From a virus, in the IMG/VR virus record IMGVR_UViG_3300047548_000985, positions 1 to 64,000 of that record: a DNA stretch of 64,000 nt; one strand, 5' to 3'. Under the pieces are notes generated by a model that saw nothing but the letters and a program-made list of their open reading frames with translations, had not been told where the DNA came from and made no database searches. Of the stretch, positions 18,305 through 31,000 are shown one piece after another; the first letter of the stretch is position 1; the number at the start of each line of letters is the position of its first letter. The position numbers and the translations under genes were made by a program.

Positions 18305-18925
18305 TTACAATGTAACCAAGTTGGTCAATGATTGGATGCGGATTGTATAGTCGATTTGAAGTTGTCTGTTCAAGCTTTTTTGAACAGGATGAAAAACTGC
18401 ATGACTAATTAGCCTTAGTTGTTCTCCACCTGCTGCATCTAATCCATAACTAACTAACAATCCAAGTTCATCAAAAATATAATCAGATTCCATTTGAGTA
18501 GCATTGTCGAATGCTGCCTGTCCTGAAGGCTCACCATAATCTAAAAGACATTGAATGAGAATGTCAGTATAAACTTTTCCCACAGTGTGAGAAATAAGCA
18601 TCTTGTTTCTAGTGGGGTCTAGATTCAAAACACTGGTATCGTCAATAACTTTTGAATAAGTTTGGTTATATAATGAGGCATTTTGCCCTATTGTATTTGT
18701 TGGCAAGTAAGTTATAATACCCGTTTCGTCTACACTTGATCCCCCATTACCAAATGCCATTCTGAATAGCTGCCCATATCCTCTACTACTAAACGTAGAT
18801 GCGATAGCTTCGCTTATATTCTCATAGTGAATGCCGTTATGTTGGTCAACAAAGACCTCATTGGTGTTAGGATCGCTGATTTTAAAGAATCCCTCGACCC
18901 CTAGTTTTATTGTGGAATTGCTCAC
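18305..18925 (-). CDS. Conserved virion structural protein (206 aa), baseplate/fibre region
   Basis: GTG start at 18925 with a strong ribosome site (AAGAGGAA) placed within the end of the preceding 47-aa gene. The N-terminus LGVEGFFKISDPNTNEVFVDQHNGIHYENISEAIA is a signature I associate with a conserved virion protein of T4-like marine phages that follows the large gp7-position protein. The rest is mixed alpha/beta (FRMAFGNGGSSVDETG; YTDILIQCLLDYGEPSGQ; FDELGLLVSYG) and ends DYTIRIQSLTNL. The family function is unknown to me; its constant place beside gp6 and the giant suggests a peripheral baseplate part. Confidence 0.8.
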   Translation of the reverse strand: MSNSTIKLGVEGFFKISDPNTNEVFVDQHNGIHYENISEAIASTFSSRGYGQLFRMAFGNGGSSVDETGIITYLPTNTIGQNASLYNQTYSKVIDDTSVLNLDPTRNKMLISHTVGKVYTDILIQCLLDYGEPSGQAAFDNATQMESDYIFDELGLLVSYGLDAAGGEQLRLISHAVFHPVQKSLNRQLQIDYTIRIQSLTNLVTL

Positions 18926-18937
18926 GAATGTTCCTCT

Positions 18938-19081
18938 TTATTCATCACCTCGGATTTGAACGTACACTTCTTCATTATTAGGATCAAAAATCTTGATTGC
19001 TGAAGAAAAATGTACGCCCGAAATCTCGTTTGGTTTAGTGTTTTGTACGTCTTTTGACTGCTGTTCAGGTTGATTTTCCAT
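18938..19081 (-). CDS. 47-aa mini-protein sharing the N-terminal motif of the 206-aa structural protein
   Basis: Read from ATG at 19081 to TAA at 18938-18940 on the minus strand: MENQPEQQSKDVQ, a short linker, then SGVHFSSAIKIFDPNNEEVY and VQIRGDE. The core GVxxxxxIKIFDPNxxEVYV is the same motif as LGVEGFFKISDPNTNEVFV in the next gene, so this is either a small paralogue or a split-off N-terminal module. It fills the gap between the 5574-aa giant and the 206-aa gene, carries that gene's ribosome site in its last codons, and has a late promoter only 6 bases before its ATG. The motif match supports it as a real gene despite its size. Confidence 0.8.
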   Translation of the reverse strand: MENQPEQQSKDVQNTKPNEISGVHFSSAIKIFDPNNEEVYVQIRGDE

Positions 19082-19087
19082 ATTAAT

Positions 19088-19095
19088 TATTTATC
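19088..19095 (-). promoter_or_regulatory. T4-type late promoter (GATAAATA) 6 bases before an ATG
   Basis: GATAAATA on the minus strand is followed by ATTAAT and the ATG of the 47-aa gene. With the usual late spacing, transcription would start about at the A of the ATG, giving a leaderless message; no Shine-Dalgarno sequence is present. The same geometry occurs before the portal gene. Confidence 0.65.
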
Positions 19096-19099
19096 AATT

Positions 19100-22000
19100 T
19101 CATTGTGGTGGATATTTAGTTAATGACGAAAGATCCGCAATCTCATCTGCCTCTAGCAAACTAAACACAGTAGTAAACGAAGGAATAAATTCTTGCGCTC
19201 CTGTTCCATTTACGCCCCTGGTCAATCCAGAAAGTGTGTTAAGCGCAATCACTGTACCAGTTGCTTGTCCTAAAGTATCACCATTTGCAGTTGCAGTAAA
19301 CGTCACGCCAACTGTATTTGAACTTGCTCCCAGCGATGTAAAATCTGCGTTACCAAGCGTTTGTATAGTGTATTTTCTTCCTATTCGTATTTCTGATACA
19401 TTTTGGGTAGGATTTATAATAGAGAATCGAATCTCTTCTCCATTCACTAATATAAAATTACCAAAGTCTATATCAACTTGAATAACGTCACCGGCTTGTA
19501 CTTTTGCAAAAACAGTATTTTCATCCTCTAATGGAACAAGCATATGGACTTCGATTGCTAGATTTTCTCTTGTCCAATAGAAGTCATTTCTTTGAGTCGT
19601 TGTGCTTTGTACCAAAGTTATTCCTTTTGTCAAGTTGCGAAGAGTCATGTTTTTTATTTCAGTAGTAATACCCGGCAAGTTCAACTCATAAAGTCTATAA
19701 CCCAGTTTTTCATAATACAAGTAGTCATAATCACCGTCATCATCTTCTCTTGCAAGAGTAGTATAGGTTTCGGAGGTAGTTACTCTTGTTACATCGTTAA
19801 GAATAACTTGATTATCGGTTATGAACAAAGGTTCTACTAACCAAGTTTTATTGAATACATTGATGTTATAAGCAGTTGTATTGTTGAGCCTATCAATAAA
19901 CAATCTGTACTCTTGCTGATTTGGAACAACGAACGGGGTCATTGCATTAATAAGAATCTGCTCTGTAGAAGCTACCCCTGTTAATAACCCAACATAGTTT
20001 GTACCTCGATAGTCATAGAAGAAAACCTTGTCTGAGTTTATCCTATTACCGTCTACAGTAACCCACAATCTGTTTGGATCAATCATTGCCCCAAGTTTAG
20101 TATTATTGAGTAGAATTCCTTTTATAGTTTCCCCTGACTTAACTCCCCATATCACCCCATCTGACGAAGTACCAGATGCTAATAGAGGAATATTTACAGT
20201 GTTATCAATATACACTTGATATAATCTTACAGTTTGACTGTCAACAACTTCCACTTGAAGAGGGGTTAAGTTAATCTCAGTAGCGCCTGAAACTCCATTC
20301 AACAAGACAACATCTCCTGTTGTTAAATCATGTGGAGTCTTTGTAGTTACAACTGATACCGAGTTAATACTCTCAAGCGTAGCAATCTCAGCAAAGGTTG
20401 CAGTTGCCGCATCCAATGTCATGTATTGTCCTGTCAAGTTACTAAACGTAATAACTCCTATCTTGTCGCCTACTACTAAAGGAACAGAGTTATCTATGAC
20501 AAGAGTATTACCAGCAAGAGAATACTTAGTATTAGATAAACGCACACCATTAACACTAACGATCAATGTAGAAATTGCATTGGAATCTAAGAAGTTAGTC
20601 AATACAAAATTTCTTGTTGATGTAAACGTGAATACTTCGGCTTCGGGAATGGAATAAACTCCATTTGCATCAGAGTAGATAACGTAAGAAATATAGGTAG
20701 TCTCAGGGTCATATAAACTATTAAATCTGAGAATTGTTCTATTATCCGATGACTTTTCTAAACCAAAAGAACTAGTGGTTAACCGTTGCCCATTAACAAA
20801 AACATAGGTAGCTCCTTGACTTGTTTCGCTGAATAGTTGATCTATATAAATGATAGAATCCCCACTATCTTCTCGAAGAGGTGTATCATCTGTAGTTGAT
20901 CGTACTAACTGCGGGCCATTACCAAGCTCGTAAAGTTCTACCATTATTGAATAAGATGAATCTAATGGGCTTGTGAGAGTGATCTCCTTTGTTACCCAGT
21001 TAATTGTATAATCAATATCTAAGTAGAGCCTTGGACCCCTGTTTGTAGTATCAAGTATCTTGAATATATTAATGCTAGTTGGTGTTTGTATAACGCCACG
21101 GAATGATATTTGATTTGACGCATTAGGTTTAGTAACAAACGAAGTCATCTCAAACCCTAGATATTCATAAGTCTCAGGGTCCCAACCTGCCGATGGTTTT
21201 GTTCTAACGTACATACTAATAGTGTCAGTTATAACGCCAGACATCATTTCCTCAGGGCTGTAACCAGCAGTAAATGTATCGCCAGTTACATTGTACAGGC
21301 TTTCATCGGCAGTGGAAAGAATTCTTCGTTCGGTCCAGTTCAATCCATCTGCACTTACGAACACTACACCATTCGATGATCCAATTAAATATTCTGTTCC
21401 AGACCAAGTAATTGCATATAGGTCGTTTGTAGTATCTATCCCAGTAACATTTGCCCAAGTCATACCGTCAACCGAGGAAATAATTTTTCCATTGTTTCCA
21501 ATCGCAATAAAATTACCATTTTGGTAGATTACGTCTCTCAATGTCTCTGTTGTACCAGAACTAGTAGCTAACCAGTTGTATCCGTTAGTACTGTAAATGA
21601 TAGTGCCTTCTTCACCAACTGCGACAATAACAGAAGAGTTATTTGCTATTGCATTTAAAGAAAGATTTGTCACTGGTGAAATTCTAGTCCAAGTGTTTCC
21701 TTGGTCATTACTTACCGCAATCAAGTCTGTATTTTGAATAGAATAAACACCATCCGTAACGACAGATGTCTGTCCTTTTCCTACCGCAACAAATCCTTCA
21801 AAGAATGAAACATCGATATACTTGACTGCATTAAATTCATTTAACAAATCAACTGCGTTTGAGAATGTAAACACAGGATTCCAGTCCACACCATTAATAC
21901 TTTTGAATATCTCGTATCCAACTGAGATATAAACCCCATCAAAGTAATCGACGGAATTCAATTGAGTAGTTTCAATAGCCAATGCAGAACTATCATACCC

Positions 22001-25000
22001 TTGATCACCATATTCACCTTCATCAAATGAACTTAGCGGTCCTTGTGATATCCAACTTACTGCATCATATGACACTAGCATCGGTGTCGATGAGTTCTTC
22101 ACAGTTACATAGTATTCACGCTTTCGTTGACCCACTAACTCAAATGTTAAATAACCAATACCATCAGTCAAATCTTTGGTCGGACCAGCTAATGTTTCTG
22201 AGATTGTAAACTGAGTTTCATTTTCAATCGACTTAACATAATAAGTTTGACCCACTATGATACCACCAAATGGGACATTACCACTAAAGACGATTGGTTT
22301 ATCAAGTTCAAGATACAAAGTACTTGCACAGGTAATGAAGTCTGAGGTAGCAGAGGATCTTGTTATAGGAATGATTAGATTTTGAGTTTCGCCAGAATAA
22401 AATATGCTACTAACATCAAACTTTTGTGTAGATATCGATTGAATAGACCAATTGATACCGTCTTCACTTATGCAGGTTGACGCGGTAGTCTCTGAGTTTA
22501 AGATAGCGACATACCTATTTCCATCCCAAACTACATCTCTAACAACCTGTTCGATACCATAAAATGGTTTATCTTTTAGAATTGTATCCAGCGGGTATTG
22601 TTCTTCTGGAGCAAATGGATTTCCATAGTAAATGTTGTATGGGTAGGTAAGACCATTAATCAACTGAGTCAAATCTTTTCCTGGCATGTTTACAGTTGGC
22701 CCATAAAATGCAGTAATTCGATCAAGAGCATTTAGGCTAACATCATCACTCTTTACTTCTCTCCATTTATCATAATCAAATTCAACATCACTGTTGCTTT
22801 CAATACATTCATATAAAGAACCGTTGAACATTACTCGACTAGCATCAAAGTTAAATATTTCAGGAATGAATAGATAGGCTTGATTAGTCTCGTAATCGCC
22901 AGTAACAACTTTAGTTGTTAACGTTGGGTTCTCGTACAATGCAAATGAATTTTGATTTTTTTGTACTGCTGTCATCCAAATATTGGAACTACCAGGTAAA
23001 ACACCCATTACACCTTCAGTAATTTCTCCCCAATAATCAGTTTCAGTTGGCAAAGTATTGTTTGGAACTGGTTGAGACGGAGTATAATACTTTCCATCAT
23101 ACCTAACAATGTCACCTAAGGTATACGCTGTATCTAACTCCCAATCACCTAAGTGACTCAATGCATATTGCTGTCCTTCAAAACTTACAATCTGACCGTA
23201 GTAATATGTGGTATTAGCATTCCATTCTCCGATATAATTATTCAGATGCTTAACGTAAAATACCCTTAATGACTCTCTCAGCGGTGCTCCAGTAACGTTC
23301 AATGAGTAAACCACATCTTCAATCGCTGTTTCTGTGTTTTGATCGAAATCCTCATAAGTTTTCATCACAGTAATTGTTACATCGTTTACACCGCTTACTC
23401 CACCAAACTCAGACCCATCGACTTGAACTTGATGTCCAACAGGGAAACCCGAACCTCCATCGGTTACAATCGCACCAAACTTGTTGTAAACATTTCCATT
23501 TGAGAAAAATGGGTAAACAATGTTAACAACCATTGGTGTTCCACCTGGTGTAGGTGATGCGAACGTTTTCGTAACTGAAACTTCCTCAGGTACACCAATT
23601 ACTCTTGCCCCGTCTATCTGTTTAGGACTGAGAGTTGTTCTTGTCAAGTCAACTGACCAAACTAACCCATCATCTTGTATGAATTTTCCTATTAAGAACA
23701 ATAGGTTATTGCTCAGTGAAGAGAACCCGCTAGATGATGCAGTTTCTTCTTGCGTACTCGCCAAAGCGTTAGTTTGATCTATCGCACCAGAGTAAAAAGC
23801 ACCAGACACCCAATCTGTAATATTGGTAGTGAAGGAAGTTCTGTCAAATTTTATCTTTGGCTTAATCTGCTTTGCAGGAGAAGAAGAAACTATAGGAACA
23901 ACCTTAGCAGTCAATGAAAGAGACCCTAACTCCAGCCCTGTTAGCGCGATGCGATGAGTATCGACTGATGCATCGAACTCATAAAAATACAGAGAAATTT
24001 TATTAATACCAACTACACGAACATAATAGTAGTAGTCGTTTATCAATTCACTACCTGGAATTGGATCTTCATTCGTTGAAAACTTAACTAAATCACCATT
24101 AATAAATGAATGATTTTCAATAGTAATAACGTTTTTGCTTGAATCAACGTCATCCGCAACAAAGTTAAATGTCAATGAGGGTTCTATTGTGAGCGTAGGC
24201 TGAACTGCATATCCGTCGCCTGAATCAACTACAACTATATTTGAAACTCGGTCACCTTTCATTTCAACTCTAAACTTCGCTTCCCTTCTAGGTGCGGGAT
24301 ACCTAGTAGTGTCAATTGAAGCAAATACTTTTGGAGTAAATGAATAGAGCCTACCTGAGTTCAAAACAACGACACCAGGTAAATTAGTAATAATTGGCGT
24401 GCCAGGCAAATGAACCGCCGGTTCTGATTCAAATGCTCCTCTAGTTACTCCTTGTAGTTTTCCTGTTATTCGATTGATGCTTGTGTATCCAATCAACTCG
24501 TTTTCAACTTTAATAATACCTGACTCAGGGAAACTATATCCGTTATCAACGAACAACTCAGTAGCAGTAATTGAAACGTATGAAGCTAAAGTTGATACTT
24601 GGAAGTCGTTTACCCCTTCGATTCTTAGACCATAGTTATTGAACCAAGACTGGTAAATTCCACTTTGCCAAATATCTTCGTTAATATTGAAACTGTCACC
24701 AAATGAAGTACCGTACGTTAGCTGCGGCGAAACAAATCTGTCAATGTTTTCGTCGTAGTACGCTGGCAAGTCAAAGTCAGAAATATCACCAAAGTATGGT
24801 TCAAGTTTCTTATACTTTAATTGGAAGTCCTTTATCACAACGTGATAAGGTTTAACTTCATTAATGTACCCAGACAATAATGTTTGATCTGCAAGTTGGT
24901 ATTTTGGAGAGCTTTCTAATTCGCTAACTGTCTGAGTTACATCAACGAACGAGGTTTTGTTTAACCAATTGCTGTATGAGTTTACCAAGTTATTTTCGGA

Positions 25001-28000
25001 CTTGATGTACTCAAACATGAGGATTAAACTCTTATTTCTATGAATGATTAGATCATTGACAAAAATCTCTTCATTCAAAGACCGTATGATGTTCTTTGTT
25101 TCTTCTACTGGAATTTGGTTAAAGGTTTCAGAACCAAAATACCCATCACCAAATCCCTCATTTGTAGATGAATAATCCCATAGCGAAGATTTAAATTGGA
25201 TAGTTCCTTTTTCTAATCCAATTCTAACCCAATTACCTTGAGTAAAAATGTGCGTTTCTCTTAAGCCATTGCCATTCCTTGCAACTGCTGCAATTAGGCC
25301 TTCATATGCTTCAAGCGTATAAAGATCGCTAAATCTTGCAACTTCGACAGTAGGTTTAGTAGTATCGGAATATCCACTTGCCCACCAATTGGTTAATTCC
25401 CAATAAGACGGGGTGTCAACAACTAGATAAGCTTCCCCTCCTTGCTCACTAAATTCTGTTTTGAAGATTAACTGAGGATTTCTAGTCTCAGTGATTGGGA
25501 ACTGCGATAATACCGAGTTTGCATACGTCAAGTAATTCTTCAACGCCTGCAATCTATCAACGAAAAATCCCTGTCTTGGACGAACAAGAACGCCATATTT
25601 TAATGACTCAGGTAATCTATGGTCAGGAACAGTTTGACCGTTACTATCCATTCCTGCCAAGCTGTCAATAAACTTAGCATAAAGTTGAGTCGGTTCTTGT
25701 TGTATTCTTCTAGGCAACCCTGACAAGAAGTCATCCGCATTGCCCTCTCTTATTAGAGAAAACTTCTGATAACTTGTATCGTCTGAAGATCCATTTGCAA
25801 CACCAACGTGAAGAATAGAATCATCCTTTATAAACTCAGCGCAGTTATACAATCCAAATTTATCACTTGAATAGCCTGCAAAATAAGCGATTCCTGAATT
25901 TTGAGGATTCAATATATAAAAGGCGATAATAACATCAGACAATGTTTTGCCCATGTTTTCAAATACAAGCCCGGTGTTTCTAACCCAAAAGTAATATCTT
26001 GGAGAAAGAATATTAGCTGCATTTGTTTCATATCTTGTAACAAAATCAGTTGTATTCTTTGGAACACCTGGTCCTGCATAAGCTTCTGGCTTAACTGTGC
26101 TTTCAATCCATGTATAGACTGCAATATCACTACCAGGGAAAATTGTTCCCCAATATTTACTGTTATAAACTGTATCGTTTTGATGATAATCGACAAATCT
26201 TACGTTAGTTGTGTCAAACCAAATGCGACCAACATAGTGTTTGTCCCAAACTAAATTGCCATTAAGAATCTCTCCGTCTCTGTTATATCCAGCCGGATCA
26301 GTCGAAGTAATGAAGTCAATATTTTGTTGCACTGCACCTAGCAACTTACCTTGTAATGGATCAATGTAGTCTATCAAGCCATACGTTTCTTTTGTATTGC
26401 TACTGAATATTTGTATGTCTTGAAGTTTGTTGACATCAACAATTTCAGACGGGCTTCTGAATACTGACCAGTTTGCCTTGTTGAGAGCATTTTCAAAATG
26501 GAACGCTTTTCCATTAGTTTCACTTACGTTTTCGTAGTCAGGTACACCAACCATAACGTTGTAGTAACTAAAGTCTAGCGATCTACCAAAGTTAGGATAG
26601 ATTCCATTGTGTTCTCTAAAGTCAACAATACTCTGTGCAAATGCAAATTGACCTGGATCATCAATTGATTCATTTACATTTTGTAGGTAATCGTACATGT
26701 AAACGCTTCCTGCATTTACAGTACCATCAACAAACTTAGTAAAGTCATTATCAAAGTAAGTGTCGTTATCCTTACTATCATCAAAGAAGTCAAATGTTGT
26801 GCTTGTAAATCTAGTATCAGCCGGAGCACTTACGATGAACGATCCATATTGATTAAACTTAATGTTATCACCAAATTGACTTGATCCAAGTTTGTGAACT
26901 GAAGTTATTTCCTGAGTCTTTTGGTAAAGAGTAAATCCTAGTGATGTCAAAACACTTGCATCAAAAACACTTACGTTTAACTTATTATGAACTGGATTTA
27001 GGCTTTCGTTTATTAGAGTAATAACTAGTTTGTTTTCTAATGCATAAGCATTTACGTTATTAATTCCACTAGTGTTTATACTGTTAACTACGGTTGCCAA
27101 ATCACCTTGAATCGTCAATCTAAACCCATTGATTAAAATGTCAACTGGGCTACCAATTGTTTGAAAATCAGATGTGGCTTTAATTAGTCCATACTTTTTG
27201 CCACCATTGGTAAAACGATAAACAACTCCTTCCTTTCCGTCAGATGAAATTCTGAACGGAGCACCTGCTAGTAATTCATCACCCGCATAACTTGTGTCCA
27301 GTCCCTTTCCAAATCTAATGTGAGGTCTTCCGTCATTTATTTCAGAGGAGTTAATAGTCTGTATTCTGACAAATTTATTTGTATGAACAGTTATGATATC
27401 TCCCGCGCTTAACTCAAGCCCTTCAATCACTGAAGCATTTACAGAGTAGTCATCTACTTGACGAAGTGGTTCAAAGTTCTTAAGAACTCGCGTAACTGTA
27501 TTAGGTGTCCATCCTAAGTCAACAGAAGTTTCGTTGCTATCTTGAATTTCAAATGTTTGAACTATTCTATCAAAGATATGAACAGTTCCAGTTTCTATCA
27601 AAACCGAAGACTCGTTTGTTTCTGGTGCTGAAACAAATATCTTTGATCCATCATCATTCGTGCTTATTCTATATCCAAATTTATCAGTTGGGATAGAGGT
27701 AGCAGGAACAATGAAATCATCGTCAACCAAATAATAATTATGTTTAGCGAAATAAATTGTTCCAATTGCATGTGGTTGAGTCAATGTAGAAGTAAATGAT
27801 ATCCTTGAGTTTGTCCCATCAAAAGAAACACCGCTAACAAGATAAGTTTCATTTCCACTATTACTAAATGATAGTCTTGTGCCAGGTAGGATCGTAGCAG
27901 TTTGATTTCCAGTAACCGTTACGAATCCTTGACCTACTAGAGTAGCGGAAGTCATTACAAGACCAGTGCTTGAAAATGCCCAATCTTGATTCTTAGCGTA

Positions 28001-31000
28001 AGCATAAACTTTGTTATTTGCAGTTGATCCGACATAAATCCATTGGTTATCTTTAGATATTGCTAGACCAGTTCCCCAATCTGTATCTGACAAATTCGGT
28101 GCATCAATTGTCTGCTGTAATCTAAGTTCCTTTAACCCATTCGAAGTTATTGCTTGATACACATATATTTTTCTATCTGTATCTAACGTACCATTTGGCT
28201 GAGAGATCAACACCATATCATCACTATGGGCAATAGTTGTTCCAAATGTTTCTGAATTAACAATTTCTTCAGGAGATTCCAATTGACCAATCTTGTACAA
28301 GAACGCTTTACCTACGTTCGCTACTGTACCGTCTTTTGGTTCAGTTACAATGAATCCCAAGTTTGGAATGTATGCAACTGCTTCTCCAAATGTTGTATTG
28401 GAATCTTTTTCTAGCGAAAGTACTTCTTTGTAATTCAAAGTTTTTCTATAAACGGCCCACGCTCCTGAAACATCTTCATCAACCCAAACGTCAGTTGAAT
28501 TAAATGCGGTGTTGGTTAACGGCAAACTTGCAATTTCACTTCCCTTGCTCACTCTATGTGGTTGGAACTTAAATGCAAGTCCAGCGCCCCTTACGTTAAG
28601 CATAGAGAATGCAAGTGACTTTGCAACTCTTACTGTGTTAACAGCAGGTGTAGACAATACTGTATAATACCCATCCATCTCAGGCGAGAAGTAGATTAAT
28701 CCAAATGGATCGTCTATTGCTAATCCATGCGGTGCATTAAATACGAGGTTCACTGTACCATCAAGATTATTATTACACTCAACTACGAGAACTCCATTAT
28801 TACAACTTGTACCATCATATGCACCCAAAGATATAGGTGAGTACACTCTCCATGTACCTTTGTAATCTGCTAACCAAACATAGTCATTATGGTACAACGT
28901 AGAAATTGATTCTGTGTTTGATGTTAGGCTTGTCAAGTTGTATGCATTAACTTTAATATCATCAAAATTAACATAACCAGCATACGGAAGTTTTGAGCTT
29001 TCATAGTTGGTTGTGGGCAAGACATTTGCATTTGGAAGCTGTCTATCAAAATTATATACATCGTACAATGGAACTGACTGTTGAACATCCGTCAAGCTAT
29101 TGTTAAAGATCATTCCAATGATATTTGGATTACTAATTAACTTTGACTGATCCAATTTAACATCAAAAAAGCTTGCGTTTAAAACTCCACCGTACTCTCC
29201 AGATTTAATTGCCCAGTTTTCAAAGATATCATAATCGATTGATCCCTGTTGTAAAGTGACTCCATTAAAGTTGTTAGCAGCATTAAATGTTCCCTTTGTT
29301 TTTATCATGTTCTTGTAAACATTAACTTGGGAAACATCAGTCAGATTAGCGTCTGACAAATACTGCCTTGGTCGATAACCAATAGAAGAGAATCCTAGCA
29401 AGTTTGTATCATACTCTAAGTTTGTTCTATTGATATCATAGAAAATAGTACTTTCATATGCCGCTAAACTTGGATTAGGCAACAGGCCCTTTTGAACAGT
29501 ATTATAATCTGTTTTTACCCAATCAGTATCACTAAACGAACTGCTTGGCTGAACTACCTTTGTTGCGACCCAGTAATTGTTTTTGTACTTTACAATCACT
29601 CCCTTAGTGTAACCAATGTTTGGTTTCCATTCTTCAATGTTGTCTTGATTAAGAATGAATCCATAAGCATTTACACTACCATCCCAATCAGCAGTCTTAG
29701 AACCCTTAACCAATATTCGTTGCTGACGTAACCCAGTCGTTAAGTTGTAAATCCTATCATTGAATATCGTAGTGTTATTGAAAACTACCACGTGTTCCAT
29801 ATTAAATAGGTTTGCCTTGAAGAAGCAAAGACTATCACCTTCGTTTAATGCCCTAACATTGAATTCTGTTCCATCTCGGTAAACACAAAGGTCTTTAAGT
29901 TCAATTGGAAGCAGATTCTGATTTAGAACAATATTCTCTTTCAATGTTAAAGGTTGTACGATTGAACTTTCTTTGTTGATTGTTATTACCTTCGCAGATG
30001 GATTGACGTTTATAGTTGCGCCCTCTTCCCAACCAGATTGTGTCCAATACAATACTTCCAGAATCATTTGATTCCAACTTATTGCGTTACCGGATTCAAT
30101 TTGATTAAATTGCATTCCGGCATTTTCTAAATAAACACCATATGATTTCAAGAACTCTGCAACTGCCTGAATTGTGAAGAATTCTGTCCCGTATGGAACA
30201 GCTACAATTTCATCCGTGTACTCTTTGCTTACCTTTACTGTTCTGTTTCCTAGAGTCAAGATTTCAAAAATGCCATTGTTTTTAGGAACGGCAGTCTTAA
30301 AATAAGCTTTGTTTTGCGAATTACCCCAAATCTTATGTCCAGTCCTAGTCTTTTGTATTATGATTGAAGAGTATTCAATATTTTCAAATGGTTGATTATC
30401 ATAAAGCAATACTGAATAACTAGCATCAGGAATCAATAATGATGTATTCTTAGTAGTTGGTGTACTCTTTTCAACATAAAACTTTAACAAGTCTTTGTCA
30501 CTAAAACCAGCCAGTCTATATGCAAGCCTAACATCCAAGTTGTCCTTGACATCAGTCAACATTTCGACCGCATTTATTCCAAACTGCTTTTCGTAATCAA
30601 CGATCCAGTTGATGTAACTATGCTTAGGAATTCCTGACCCGTATATTTCCAAATCAGAAACACGATAATGTCTCCTGTTGTTAAGCAGAAACTGGTTAAA
30701 TTCTTCGTTTAATCTGTATTTGTCAGTATCAATAAACAAGCCAAAGAACTTTGCAGGTTCAGTTAATACAAACAACTTCATCAAGTCAAACGGCCAAGTG
30801 CTACTCTTAATATAAGATGCCTCAGTTGGTCCAACATCACCTACTTCCCATTCATTTTTAAATATTACATCGTTGTAGTTACCTACTATTGTATAAAATG
30901 GAGAGATTAGTTTCCCTTGACTGTCAACTGGAATAATTTTTAGTAAGTCAGGTCTTTTTCTAGTTTCTATAACTCTTGGCGATCCATTGTTCCAATCAAT

